From Hepsetus odoe (lineage: Eukaryota; Chordata; Actinopteri; Characiformes; Hepsetidae), in assembly GCA_017165825.1 (NCBI GenBank), contig CM029370.1, forward strand, positions 28,034,146-28,098,145: DNA of 64,000 bases. Reading direction: 5' to 3'. The notes beneath the pieces are model-generated. The model did no database searches and was not told the DNA's origin. It saw nothing but the letters and a program-made list of their open reading frames with translations. Positions within the stretch are counted from its first letter, which is position 1, and each line of letters begins with the position of its first letter. Below, piece by piece: positions 1 through 10,679 of the stretch. Made by a program: the position numbers and the translations under genes.

Positions 1-93
1 CCCTAAACACTAGAGAATGTCTCATGCTTACCTGCATGAGTCCAGACAAAGACCTCTTATGAACCAATACAGAGAAATGTCAGTACTTCCTGT

Positions 94-139
94 TTCGCTG
101 GGGCCTTGTTCCTAACTACTAGGCCACCACCGCCCCCTT
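94..139 (-). repeat. SINE-A head fragment
   Basis: Read on the minus strand this is the tRNA-like 5' head of the commonest SINE in the window: on the plus strand, CTAACTACTAGGCCACCACCGCC. Only the head and the short stretch after it are recognisable; B-box, core and tail are absent. It is a 3'-truncated or decayed copy. Confidence 0.6.
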
Positions 140-582
140 AGAACACGTGTACCTAGAAAATCAAGAGAATGGTGGTATGGTACGGCTCCTCTTTTTTTTA
201 ATGTTTTGTTCTGAAAACACACAAGAAACGAAAGTACAGATACAACCTAGGCCCCCGGTTCTCTCATGGCTCCCACATGGGACGTATTACTCCGTTTTCT
301 CTTTCATCTGCGGTAAACAGATCAGCCTCCACGGAGGTAAATTAGTGGTGACGTCGGGTTAAAAGGCAACATAGCTGCTTTACTTGTTCGCTTATTAATC
401 TCCAAATGCTGTATCCTGAAGTCTCCTGGTTGCGAGCATGTTGCCAGCAGTTTGGTGTGTCAGCAGATGTTAAGGATTTCACGGAGAAGCAAGCCAGATA
501 GAGGGGTCACTACAACCGAAACTCCAGTCGCACTAATAACCCTGGCACATATTAGTCGCCTAACCCAAATAGACTCACACTT
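140..582. other. No feature seen
   Basis: Unique-looking sequence. Short ORFs occur but none has recognisable motifs, and no repeat family used elsewhere in the window is visible. Confidence 0.5.
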
Positions 583-975
583 GTGCTTTTGATTCAGTGT
601 GACGCTTCGATGGCCGCAAAGAAAATACACTCACGCCTCCTGGCATTGGTGCGCAGAGTGACTTCCACACGCAGGGGAGTGTGTATTTGTATGGAATCCG
701 CAAGCCGAAGAGAAACAAGAAGTAAATCGGACTCAACAAAGTCGTCAGCCTCCCTCCCAAATCACTTACATAACCGCAGCGCTCAGAGCTCAGCTTTTGA
801 ACTCTGGAAGAAGGAAGAGTTCGCTGAAGAGAGGCAACTCGACAACTTTCCCTCTGAGGTCATGGCGACCCATGAAAAATTTAGGAAGTGCATTCTTGGG
901 CATGATGTTTTTCTTCAAATGAAGATGGAGCTCATCGCCCGACAGCTTGGACAGATGCCTCGCTTCGCTGTCTGA
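583..975 (+). CDS. Unrecognised ORF, possible terminal exon
   Basis: An open frame of about 130 codons ending in TGA at 973-975, with an AATAAA hexamer only 14 bases later (989-994). The C-terminal half is rich in charged and hydrophobic residues in a helix-like pattern (around ELWKKEEFAEERQLDNF and FLQMKMELIARQLGQM) and is not low complexity. I do not recognise a family. A pyrimidine-rich stretch ending in AG near 848-858 could be a splice acceptor, in which case only the last 38 or so codons would be coding and the upstream ATG would be accidental. It overlaps no recognised repeat. It could be a real 3' exon of a host gene or a chance ORF; homology in other fish would decide. Confidence 0.22.
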   Translation: MLLIQCDASMAAKKIHSRLLALVRRVTSTRRGVCICMESASRRETRSKSDSTKSSASLPNHLHNRSAQSSAFELWKKEEFAEERQLDNFPSEVMATHEKFRKCILGHDVFLQMKMELIARQLGQMPRFAV

Positions 976-988
976 TCTGAAATGATTA

Positions 989-994
989 AATAAA
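989..994 (+). promoter_or_regulatory. Possible polyadenylation signal AATAAA
   Basis: Canonical AATAAA 14 bases after the stop codon of the ORF ending at 975. In AT-rich fish DNA this hexamer is common, so on its own it is weak support for a transcript end. Confidence 0.25.
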
Positions 995-1145
995 TGTAAC
1001 TATTTATATCAATCACCCCTGTTTATCCAGTGCCGTCTCACTGGTGGACAGATTATAGCCTAGTATGGTGTCCGGGTATGTGAGACCCATTTTCAGTGCG
1101 TGTTAAAGTCTACAATTATACATTTTTAATCATTTAATCAAAGCG

Positions 1146-1316
1146 AAAGTGACTATATGTCACTGTGAAACGTGAACCACAACGAAACACAACCTCTGCT
1201 TTTCACACACCGTGCAGCAGGGGGCGGCCGTATCCAGCACCCGGGCAGCGGTGATGGGAACGGTACCTTGCTCAAGGGTACCCTCAGGGCCACCTACCGG
1301 TCTTCGAATTGTCCCT
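1146..1316 (-). repeat. SINE-A copy, head missing
   Basis: Minus-strand SINE-A: tail (AAAGTGAC on plus), the complement of the TTAAATGCAGAGG-type segment, the GCAGCAGGGGGCGGC block and the core GGTACCTTGCTCAAGGGTACC. It stops around the B-box region, so the tRNA-like head is lost. The nearby head-like sequence at 1518-1544 belongs to a separate small insertion with its own target duplication. Confidence 0.75.
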
Positions 1317-1486
1317 GGAGTCTTGTCCCTTCTGAGTGTGTCTTCTTTTGTGCTCCTGCACAAATATTGTGGATTTTAAATATTTCATGGACTGGGAACC
1401 GATCTGTCCCAATATTCCTGCACACGTCTCATTGGGATCATGTGTTAGATGATTTATATTAACCATATAAGATAACTGCTTGCAAA

Positions 1487-1557
1487 TGAGAAAGTAAATC
1501 CATCCATCCATTTTCTGCCCTAACCACTAGGCCACCGCTGCCCCTGAGAAAGTAAAT
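1487..1557 (-). mobile_element. 45-bp mini-SINE with 13-bp target duplication
   Basis: The 13-base sequence TGAGAAAGTAAAT occurs at 1487-1499 and again at 1545-1557. The 45 bases between them, on the minus strand, are the first 27 bases of the SINE-A head (GGGGCAGCGGTGGCCTAGTG...) joined directly to the last 18 bases of the SINE-A/B tail (CAGAAAATGGATGGATGG). B-box, core and body are all missing. The flanking duplication shows that this short piece integrated as a unit. Confidence 0.8.
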
Positions 1558-2202
1558 ATTTAATTCAATTCAATATTCTTAAATGAATTTAGCTGAATTG
1601 ATTTAAAATCCCAGTAATGCTGTCGTAACCAAAAACATGAATGTCACACCAGCAAAGACTAGAACATGCTTCTTACAACATGGAACAAATTACATCACGC
1701 GGTATCCTAGTCTGGACTCTTATCTGCTTACTTTGTTTCCTAAGAATCGTTGTACACATCTGCCTCAAGCAAGGAGTTTATTCGAAGTGTCATACGTTTC
1801 CATGTAAATCAGGGCATAAATAAACAGACGGAAATCACTCCCACACATTCAGCTCTGAATGCATCTGATACTTGAGTGTGGATATCAGCTTTCATTCGCC
1901 ACCCTGTCCAACAGGTACCTGCTCTGGATGAGTGCAAATTTCTCTGGCATTTCACCATCGTGCTTGTGCACTAGCCTCTCATCTCCATATGCCTGAGACA
2001 TAGGGCTGGAAACTTAGTGGTGAATGCCTTCGCTACAGGGAACCAATGCCAAAGAAAGAGGAGAAAGAGGTGATTGTATCTTGTTTATGAGCTTTGTAAT
2101 CCAGCCTTACACTGTTTTTGGAGACTTCTTAAAATACACCCATAGTGATAAATCCAGCACCCACTTCTCTGGAAACTGAATGAATTGTTGTCAACATGGT
2201 TG
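1558..2202. other. No feature seen
   Basis: Unique-looking AT-rich sequence with no recognisable repeat or coding signal. Confidence 0.5.
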
Positions 2203-2344
2203 TTAGCCACCTTTTGTACCCTTGAGCAAGGTATCGTCCCCATCACTGCTCCGCAGGCACTGGACATAGCTTCCCCCTGCTGCACAATGAGCATATGGGT
2301 GAAAAACAGAAAATGCATTTCGTCGTGATATTCACTTTCACTTC
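2203..2344 (+). repeat. SINE-A copy, 5'-truncated
   Basis: Starts in the core (ACCCTTGAGCAAGGTATCG), continues through the CATCACTGCTCC block and ends in the TTCACTTTCACTTCAC tail. The tRNA-like head is absent, the usual 5' truncation of a retroposed copy. Confidence 0.75.
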
Positions 2345-2439
2345 ACATTTACTCCTTTTGCAGATGTTTTCATCCTAACAAGTGACTAACTTGAGGAGTA
2401 ACCTGCAGCTCCAGTGCATTGAAAGCTGAGGAGTGTGAG

Positions 2440-2641
2440 TTGGAGGTGGTTGTCTAGCGTGAAGACCTCACCTCTGGACCAAGAGGTCGCAGGTTTGAAT
2501 CCCACCTCCGGCACCGCCATCAATAGGTTTCCTGAGCAAAACCCTTGACGCCGAGTTGCTCCATGGAGACTGTCCCTTGAATTAGGACATTGAAGCTGCT
2601 CTGGATAAGAGGCTCTGAGTAATGCTGTAAATGTAAACAGT
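2440..2641 (+). repeat. SINE-C copy
   Basis: tRNA-like head (GGTGGTTGTCTAGCG) with a B-box-like GGTTTGAATCCC, a middle with TTGACGCCGAGTTGCTCC, and a 3' end CTCTGGATAAGAGGCTCTG followed by TAATGCTGTAAATGTAAA. This head/tail combination is that of a widespread teleost tRNA-derived SINE. Confidence 0.75.
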
Positions 2642-2740
2642 ATAGGGTATGAGGTGAACTCGTGAGAGTTTTGGCATGTTAGATATGTTAAAAGGGGTCT
2701 CTTGAATGTAAAGAGGGACACCTCTGTCTGATAGTACAGC

Positions 2741-2870
2741 AGATTTACATTTACTGCATGTAGAAGATGCTCTTATCCAGGGCAACTTCCGTTTTCTAAT
2801 TACAGGGACAGTCTCCCTGGAACAGCTTGCAGTTTAGGGTTTTTGCTCAGGAACCCAGTGGGAACCCTCA
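2741..2870 (-). repeat. SINE-C copy, inverted to its neighbour
   Basis: Complement of the SINE-C 3' half: TTTACATTTACTGCATGTAG, then CTCTTATCCAGGGCAAC, then GGGACAGTCTCC and a TTTTTGCTCAGGAACCCAG block matching the middle of the copy at 2440-2641. The head is missing. The two copies lie tail to tail about 100 bases apart. Confidence 0.7.
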
Positions 2871-2879
2871 TGAACCACC

Positions 2880-4085
2880 ACCACCCTCTCAAACAATGTT
2901 GTGCGCTTATATCACTGAAATTTGATCTAAATTATGTGAGTTACAGGTGGGTACAGCGCTGTGACCAGCTTTGTTTGTGCGGTGATGCTCACATATCCTT
3001 GCCTTTACAAGCTTTCACCTTCACCATGGAGATGTGGAAGAATCAGGAGAAGGAGGAAGGCGTCAAATTAACTTTGACATGAAGAAACAAACAGCTAAAT
3101 ATAAGAGTGAAGTTTCTTTGACTGAGATCAAGAAGATGTTGCAAGTTTGGAATCCAACTTTTTCTAAGTTCTTCCGACTGAACCTCATTTTGAAGCAAAG
3201 GCAGGGCTTTCTGAGGGATTGAAGGAATGAGCCCATTCCACCATCAGGGCACCAAGAAGGAGAAGAGTCCAGACTGAGATTGTAAAGACGGTAATGCCAG
3301 ACTGTACCAAGAGTGGAGTGGTGTGCTGAGTCATGTCAAGCTTGATTAAAGGACAATCAGTCTATGAACATAAGTCATGAGGACTCATGTCCATGTTAGG
3401 TAGAGGGATTACCATCAAGTATGAAACTGGTGGCTCCAATTGCTGTGTAGCAGTCTAGCCATACATAAAACTAAACGCTTCCTTCACCAGCACTCAGAAT
3501 TAAGTCATTATTGGCTTGCTAGGCTACAATCATCTGAAGATCTGACTCATCAGTAAAAGTCTGAACTGATCATTCAGTCACTATACACAAGAAACACATT
3601 TCTGCTCAGCAGAGATGTTCACGTAAACCTTCATTTAGATGCCGAGTTGCTTAAAGGCTGCTGGATGTTTGCGAGTGTTCCCAAACAATTTAAAACGCTA
3701 CAGCCAAAATAAATTGTTTTTCTGTTTATGGCCTCCACTTGTTAGCCAGTGTGTGTGATAATGTTACATATTAGGCTGGAATATATTAGGAGAATCAGCA
3801 GAGACTTTAAACGGATGGACACATCCTATACTCTGATTTAGATCTCTACCAGAGGGCTGTCTATATGTGCTTTACAGGAACCAGACGTAGTCCCACATGG
3901 CGCAAAGCAACGGGGTCCTCGTTGCATGAAAAGGTCGGACCCAAAAATGGCCTTCATTGAATTTATTGCGCAGAAAGAAAGACTTCAAAGAGCTCCAATA
4001 ATAAAGGCGGCTACTTAAAGAAAAGAAAGAGTGCGCGGAGGTTGTCATCCAGAGCTTCAATTCCAGAGACGCTGTACGTCCGTCT
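2880..4085. other. No feature seen
   Basis: Two short ORFs (2843-3082 and 3034-3222) have no recognisable domains. The rest is unique-looking sequence. Confidence 0.45.
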
Positions 4086-4090
4086 TAACC

Positions 4091-4263
4091 TAAAGTGAAA
4101 GTAAAGTGAAAGTGAAACTTGCCATTGTGAAACACGGCACAACACACAGTGAAGCACAACGAAATGCAGCTTCTGCATTTCACCCACACACACACGTTCA
4201 GTAGGGGGCAGCTATTTAAAGTGCCCGGGGAGCAGTGACGGGGACGGTACCTTGCTGCCCCCA
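4091..4263 (-). repeat. SINE-A copy, head missing
   Basis: Minus-strand SINE-A with a long tail (repeated AAAGTGAAAGT on plus), then complements of the GTGGTTCA and GCATTTCACCCAC blocks, GGGGGCAGCTATTT, GGGGAGCAGTGACGGGGACG and GGTACCTTGCTGCCCC. It ends shortly after the core; B-box and head are absent. Confidence 0.75.
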
Positions 4264-5454
4264 GTGGTGTCTCATAAAGTGTCTCGTAGCCAGGTTGTGA
4301 GACGTTCAAAGGCCTTGAGATGGTGTTTTAAGCCTATCTGATCGTGACGTGTCTGCGGTTTTCAGCCAGCGTGTGAGTCGAGCATTAAACAGAAATAGAT
4401 TACGATCGTTAATAATCCCTCACAAGTAAAACAGCGGTGATCAATAGTCTCTTAGAGGAGACTTATTATGACATTCAGACTCAGTCCATCAAATTCCTCA
4501 CTTTCACGACGACAATACGTCACATTCATTCAGTCAAATCATTTTGCTCGGTTACTGAACAAATATCAGGATTCAGTTTAGGGTAATAAATCTGCAGGTT
4601 AAGGGCTTCAGCTGCTTGCTTTTTTCTAAGAGTGATTTCAGCAAACTGGTGGCTGCTGGGAGATGAATGCCTATGAAGAAATCCATCAAGCCCATTATGA
4701 CAGAAGTCAGACAGTGGCTGTGATTTAGTTGGACGGTATGCTTTTTTTAAACGGCAATCCAAAAAATCCATCAATAAATGGAGTTAACAACACGAAGCGA
4801 TCCTGACACATTTCACACACATAAAATGAGTAAATTACAGCTGTTTTATCCCAAATACCAACATTAAAGTGATAATTCTGTCAACAGTGACATTTCGTAT
4901 GAAGATAATAAGATGTTTTTCTAAAGTAGAGAAAGACTCAGATGTTCTAGCCTGTGGTGAATTAGGCATGTTCCTCCTTTGGTTCCTCAGACGTTCTTCA
5001 GTCTTCTTCTCGTTAGTTATTCCTCTGACACTAGAATGTTGCATAGCATGTGCCATAAAGTTCCTCTTCTGGTCAAGTCGATGTCTCAGGACAAGACAGG
5101 ACAATAATGGACGTTACAAAATGCTGATGAAGATAATAACCCTCTTGGGTATGTATTTCAGATGATCATGCTACACTAATAGTAAGGATCTACAGTGCTT
5201 GGGGTCTGCCTCATGTTATTCCATTGTGGAGATAAAAGCCATGACCTTTCAGAAGCCCAGCCTCTGCTGATATAGAGGAAGAGACAGTCTCATCATCCTG
5301 CCCATCATCAATGCTCAGCTTCTGACACAGAGATGCTCTTGCATGGACATTTTTAGTGTCCAGTGCATTGCATAATACACTTATACTAACACCACAAACA
5401 CTGCCATGACACGGTCACTGCTGTGCTGAAAACGATCACATTGATTCCATACTC
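4264..5454. other. No feature seen
   Basis: Unique-looking sequence. Overlapping ORFs of 80-98 codons on both strands near 4835-5165 have no recognisable motifs and look accidental. Confidence 0.45.
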
Positions 5455-5713
5455 GTACTCATTAAATTCACCGCTTGTCCTGAGTAGGGAGCCTGTCCCA
5501 GCTCATACAGGGCGAAAAAAGGGAAACACCCTGGACAGGCCATCAGTCCATTGCAGGGCATACGTGCAGACAAACACAAACAGGAGACAATCCAGCATCT
5601 CCAAGCCACCTGACGTGGAGGTCTTTGAATGGTGGAAACCAGAGTTCCTGGAGGAAACACACACAGACACGCAGAAAGGACCCAGAACGTCCTGCCTGGG
5701 AATCAAACCCTTT
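5455..5713 (-). repeat. SINE-B copy
   Basis: Minus strand. On plus, in order: CTCATTAAATTCACCGCTTG (3' end), CAGCTCATACAGGGCG, CCTGGACAGGCCATCAGTCC (complement of the GACTGGCGACCTGTCCAGG motif), ACAAACAC, CTCCTGGAAC-type complement near 5640-5660, and CCTGCCTGGGAATCAAACCC at the B-box end. The extreme tRNA-like head is eroded. Confidence 0.7.
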
Positions 5714-7814
5714 GCATAATTTGTTCAAAGTTTATTAAATTGCTGAAGGATCTGAAATCCCTTCCATCCCTGTATAATCAGCTAACGGTCATTTCAACAA
5801 TTTCAACAACTCAGTAATGAAACGCTGTCCGTGTTGGCATGGACACTGGCCTGGCTGTGATATATCCATGGTTGGGCAGTTCTGGGTAATGGAAACAACT
5901 TCTATCGATGAGCTCACATCCCAGTCAAGCCATGTCAACCCATCAGGGAACCATTAGACTTTATGCGTTTGTTTGTATAATCTCAACAAGGGAACAACAA
6001 AGGAATCTTAAACATGCATTACGCTGCCTGTAAAAAAGAGACGCTTTTCTCTTTCTCTTTTTTACCCCCACAGGTGAGCTGCCAGTGTCCTCGGTGCACC
6101 ATTTCACTGGTGAGGTAATACTCATGAGGCATTTTCCTTCTGCAGCTTTTGGTCCACATTCAGCCTGCTTCTCCATGACTGGCTCTGAGTGATTTTACTG
6201 TTGGGCTGAGCTGTTCTGTTATCCACACCTCCTCAACTGCCAACTTACTTTAACAACCACGGCTTTTCATTGCACCTTGGTGACACAAAGAAACTATTGT
6301 TGTTCTTAGGTTACAAGAAAAGACGTTCATGCCATTCAGAGCAAATAATAGTGGACGGTGCAGGCAGTTCACATCCGCAGGAATCCTGTTTCAGAACCAT
6401 GTGCAGCCGTTACTTGCACATCATGTGGTTTCCGACTTGCTGGCACGGCAGAATTGGACCTTGTTCCAAAATCTGTCCATCCACATTTATTGGAAAGAGA
6501 ATAAGCCTAACATGCCTCGATTTGCTTTCATGATGCCGATAGAATCGACGCAGGCATCCAGCAACGATTCATTAATCCCTGCGCTTTTAGCAGTTTCCCT
6601 TCTTAATGAATGTGAAAAGGCACTTCCTTTTATAACAGACCATAAACCTGAGGGTGTGAGTTCTCCGTGTGAATGAGCACCAGCGGTGGAATTAGGAGCA
6701 GATTGCTCACCTACTTCCAGGCATTCTCTCCACCGACACAGGTTTGTTTGTTTGTTTATCCAGAGCTGAGAAAATGTGTAGGATTTGTCACCAGCGCTTA
6801 GCAAATATTTGCCAAATGAAGACAAAAAGGCCCAAAAAAATCACACCGATCAGGTTTTCCACTGTTAAAACTTTGTTGATGCCTGAGTTGAGCATACTCT
6901 GAGCATTGAAGAAGGGCCTACATGTTGCTTTAGACATAGAACACAAAGCTAGAACCATGTTTCGTTATGTTTTAGGGCAGTCAAAAGGTGATTTAGTTAT
7001 TGATTTTAGATCCAATTATACAATCTGACTAGATTTAATAAAACTGTTTTGTCTGAAATGGATGGAAATCTTGGAGTTGATTCATTCTGGGTACTTGTCA
7101 CCAATGCACCATGCACACTACTGCTCCAGGGTCACTGCTGTAGCAGATCACGTTGACTCCGTACCCTTAACTGCTTCTGGCAGTTATGGTTTGCAGGATT
7201 GTGGCTCAACTCTGCTTCATTACTTTTGGCACAAAAGCTTTAGTTTTCAAAAGCAATGAGTGTCTCTTTAATGAATTCGTAATTTCAGATGTCTTCCTAC
7301 ATATTCATAGAAAGAGTGAAAAGGACTATATAGACATCTTCACTAGCAGGTCTCGAGTTATGTAAGCTGCATTTTGATGGTAATCGTCTTGTGGAAACTT
7401 CCATCTTCTCTCCTTGGCCTTTGATATGAAACCGTAAACACAAAAACATTCGGCTTTGCTGGTCATTCTGCATCTCTTTGCACAGCAACAGCTGTGCATG
7501 TTCCCTCTGTAATCATGTTAGGCAATGTTCAGCTTTGCTGCCTGTAATGGAGACGTATTTGTGTTTCCCGGCAACGTATTGGCCTACGTTCACAAGTGAG
7601 CCGTCCCAGGTTTGAGCAGGTAGATTTTATACCAGGATTTTGACATTCATAATAAACTAAATGAGGGGGTATATGGCCCTAAGGCTGGAAAACTGTCAAG
7701 TAAAGTTCAGCTTGAATTTAGGATGAAACCTCTGGAATCTAAATTCAGAGACTCATCCTATGTGAAAAGGTTTCGTTTAAGAAAATGTGTTGGTTTAAGA
7801 GCAAGATTAAGCAA
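5714..7814. other. No feature seen
   Basis: About 2.1 kb with no recognised repeat or gene. ORFs of 87-115 codons near 6270-6825 overlap on both strands and lack known motifs. A TTTG tetranucleotide run lies near 6743-6758. Confidence 0.45.
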
Positions 7815-8079
7815 GATTGTTGGGCTTTGATTCCCACCCAGGGTCTTTTCAGTGGGGGGTGTCCATGTTCTCCCCATTGGATTTCCTCTGGAAGTTCTGT
7901 TTTTATCCCACAATCCAAAGATATGCGTCAGGTGGTCTGGAGAGGCTGAACGACCCCTTGACTGCAAGGGTGTGTCTTTGTGTGTCTGCCCTGTGATGGA
8001 CTGATGACCTGTCCTGGCTGTTCTTCTGCCTGGGATCAACTCCAGCACCCCCAGGGACCCTGGATTGGATAAGCCGTTT
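7815..8079 (+). repeat. SINE-B copy
   Basis: Plus strand: TTTGATTCCCACCCAGGG (B-box region), CATGTTCTCCCCATTGG, CTCTGGAAGTTCTG, ATCCAAAGATATGCG, CTGCCCTGTGATGGACTGAT, GACCTGTCCTGG and CAACTCCAGCACCCCCAGGG. Diverged, with an eroded head and 3' end. Confidence 0.7.
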
Positions 8080-9401
8080 TTAATCCAGCAAATCTGGAAA
8101 TTTCCAGCAAAACCCTGGTTTGGATAAACAGATTTAATCAAGCAAATCTGATTTTAGGTCAGTGAAAGTTGCATTAAAATGCTACAGCTCTCCAAGTTTA
8201 CCACACATATGGCGCTGTAGAGGCAAGGATGAATCAGTGGTTTTGGGAAGTGCGGAGAATGACTCGTCCTAATTTCTTTCCCACCTGTTCACCAGTTGAG
8301 GAGTGGGGATTAGTCTGCTGTTCATCATTGCTGTTCATGCATTACCTAAAAGGATTTGGTAAATGTCAATAACAGAGTCTCTAACGTAGCCAAGGTTGTG
8401 CGAGCAGTAATAAAGTAGTGTAGGCCAAACAAAACATTCAGACATAAATTTTACTGGCTCGCATACAGTAGTTACCAAATTCAGACTGCAGGGCAGTTGG
8501 TCTAAAGTGGTCTAAAGTGGCTTGGACTCGGCTGGCCAGGTAGCTAATGTTGAAAATAGGGGACCAAAGAATTTCCAAGTGCGGTTTCTTGGCCTTTAAC
8601 TTGTTTCGATTCAAGCGTTATTTCCAGTTCTTTCAAACTCAGTATCCCTACTTTCCTTCCGAGGAGGAGAGGAGTAACTAAGCAGTTTGGTTATGCTGTG
8701 ATCTTGAAGTAATTAACAGTCTCCTTCTCCCTCTCACTGGAATTAAAATCAGGCCCGAGTTAGGAGCAGGTTCAGTGCAGCTTTCTGTCGATTTTTTTTC
8801 CAGAGAAACAAAAGGTCTGGACTGTTTTACGCTTCCTCTTGACGAAGTTGACCTCTCGTTATAAATTGAGTTTAATTGCGAGGAAATGTTTCAGAAGCAG
8901 CGATTTGTGATTTTCATTTGCAGTCCTGATGGGGAACGTTCTGTGCCGACTATGTTGTTTACACGACCTTGATTTCGGAATACCTAAAGTCGCATATAAA
9001 GAGGCAGGAAGGGCCAGTTGGAGGAAGTCGATGGTTCAAGTATTCAGAGAGTTAAGCCAAGATCTGAAATCCCCCATCGGTTGGAAATGAAAACAACAAA
9101 ATGGCCTTTGTTCAGTTTCACCCTGTCAAAACCGCATGAATTAGCTATGTTTATTGTACCTGAGCGCTCTCGGGTCATTCCCAAAATCTCTCCAGGAACC
9201 TTGCAGTGGAAGGTGAAGTCCCTTGAGATCTACATCTACATCTAGGTCTTCTGTTTGACTTTTACAACTTACTTCTTTCAAAAATTAAAGCTTAATTCAA
9301 AGCTTTTTTTCAAATGAGAGATATATATTGGCCTTACAAGACGCCTCCGATGTGCTGATCAATATTTTAGAATCGCTCTAACTATAGGATTCAGAGGTCG
9401 A
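8080..9401. other. No feature seen
   Basis: Unique-looking sequence; no repeat shared with the rest of the window was noticed. Confidence 0.45.
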
Positions 9402-9632
9402 CAGCAGTGGTCTAATGTTTAGGGACTAGGGCCCAGGATCAGAAGATCAAGGGTTTGAATCCCAGATCAAGGGGTCGCCTGAAGGTAAGCTTGAGCAAGG
9501 TACCGTCCCCATCACTGCTCCCCTGGTGCTGGATATGGCTGCCCCCTGCTGCATGGTGTATGTGGGTGAAAAACTGAGGTTGAATTTGGTTGTGGTTCAC
9601 GATGACACACAGTCACTATCACTTCATTTTCG
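9402..9632 (+). repeat. SINE-A copy, near full length
   Basis: Head GCAGTGGTCTAATGTTTAGG, B-box GGGTTTGAATCCCAGATC, core CTTGAGCAAGGTACCGTCCC, TGCCCCCTGCTGCATGG, then CAGTCACTATCACTTCATTT as tail. It belongs to the diverged subfamily whose head reads ACTAGGGCCCAGGATCAGAAG. Confidence 0.8.
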
Positions 9633-9639
9633 ATCCGTT

Positions 9640-10005
9640 GATTCTTTGAGCTGCTTGTCCTAACAAGGGTGGTAGGGGGTTCTGGAGTCTGTAGCAGCTT
9701 ATAGTGAAAGTGAAAGTGACTATTCTTGTTGTGAAACACAGCACAGCGACACAACAAAATTACACCTCTGCATTTTACCCATGCAGCAGGGGGCAGCTAT
9801 TGAAAGCACCCAGGGAGCAGTGATTGGGACGGTACTTTGCTCAAGGGTACCTTCTGGCCTGGGATTCAAATCCATGACCTTCTGGTCCTGGGGTCTAGTC
9901 CCTACCACTAGGCCACCACTGCCCACATAGGAAGAATGGCAGAGAGAAAGCCTGGACAGCTCACCAATCCATCACGGAGCAGATGCAGACAAACACATTT
10001 CTAAA
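9640..10005 (-). repeat. Old SINE-B copy split by SINE-A
   Basis: Left piece (9640-9702) resembles the SINE-B 3' end complement: GAGCTGCTTGTCCTAACAAG, GGAGTCTGTAGCAGC. Right piece (9928-10005) continues the same family: AAGCCTGGACAGCTCACC, AATCCATCACGGAGCAGATG. The two halves lie on either side of the SINE-A at 9703-9927 and are colinear in SINE-B, so the SINE-A inserted into it. Confidence 0.55.
9703..9927 (-). repeat. SINE-A copy nested in SINE-B
   Basis: Complete minus-strand SINE-A: tail GTGAAAGTGAAAGTGAC, CTCTGCATTTTACCCATG, GCAGCAGGGGGCAGCTATTG, core GGTACTTTGCTCAAGGG, B-box complement GGGATTCAAATCC, head CCACTAGGCCACCACTGCCC. Confidence 0.8.
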
Positions 10006-10159
10006 CCAGAGGGCAGTTGGGTAACTTACTAGAAGCCCCTGGTCTGCATGGTTTACTTTCTGTGTTACAGATCACATACACAGTGTGGAACAGGTCCAAT
10101 CTGAACTATATAAGGCCAAACACTCAATCATGTCTATGGAATTAGTATTTTAAAGGAAC

Positions 10160-10312
10160 ATTTCAGGAAAATCCCTGCGATGGGCTGGCGACCTGTCCAG
10201 GGTGCGTCCCCTGTCCTCGCCCTGTGTGCGCTGGGTTGGACGCCAGCACTCCCTCGCGACCCCGTTTGGGACAAGCGGCAGATAATGGATGGATGGATGG
10301 ATTTCAGGAAAA
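10160..10312 (+). mobile_element. 5'-truncated SINE-A/B with 12-bp target duplication
   Basis: ATTTCAGGAAAA is found at 10160-10171 and 10301-10312. The 129 bases between are the 3' half of the chimeric SINE: CCTGCGATGGGCTGGCGACC, TGTCCAGGGTGCGTCCCC, GCTGGGTTGGACGCCAGCAC, CCCGTTTGGGACAAGCGGC and a GGATGGATGG terminus. A classic 5'-truncated retroposed copy. Confidence 0.85.
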
Positions 10313-10477
10313 ATAAAAAAACAATCTACTTCCCCAGATATACAGTATTATGTAGAAGTTTTATGTTACCCCTCATTTCTTGATATTTTCTTTACAAAGA
10401 GCCAAACTTGTATTTTTTTACATTTTGTTGAGGAACTCCAGGCTTCCCAAAAGACAAAGTCTTTGGCTCTCGTTTTG

Positions 10478-10672
10478 CGTACAGTCCCTGTGTCTGAGCA
10501 GTTTCAGAGGCAGACAGTGTGGGATCTCCACGGAGAACAGAACAAAAGGTAGCCAACGTCCAGCGTAGCCAAAAAAAGTTTAGTAACGTCCTTCAAGCAG
10601 CCTGGAGAACTGCTCCTGAAAGCTACTTCAAGAAAAACTCATCTCAGAGAGTTCAGGCTGTGCTGAAGAATT
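10478..10672 (+). pseudogene. Tc1-like transposase C-terminal remnant
   Basis: The plus-strand translation resembles the C-terminal part of Tc1-family transposases: an SEQFQRQTVWDLHGEQNKR stretch at 10494-10550, then, with a stop and frame breaks, a segment corresponding to the usual LQEAWRTIPE region (bases ACGTCCTTCAAGCAGCCTGG at 10587-10606) and AGAGAGTTCAGGCTGTGCTG near 10645-10665. In an intact element this follows the DDE catalytic core; here the core, the DNA-binding domain and recognisable terminal repeats are absent. The same C-terminal region occurs at 23345-23680, 36448-36543 and 49358-49571, which supports the assignment. Non-functional. Confidence 0.6.
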
Positions 10673-10679
10673 ACGGTGA

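Noticed and set aside
5436..5728. Five overlapping ORFs on both strands
   Set aside because: They all lie over a SINE-B copy; the open frames are by-products of the repeat.
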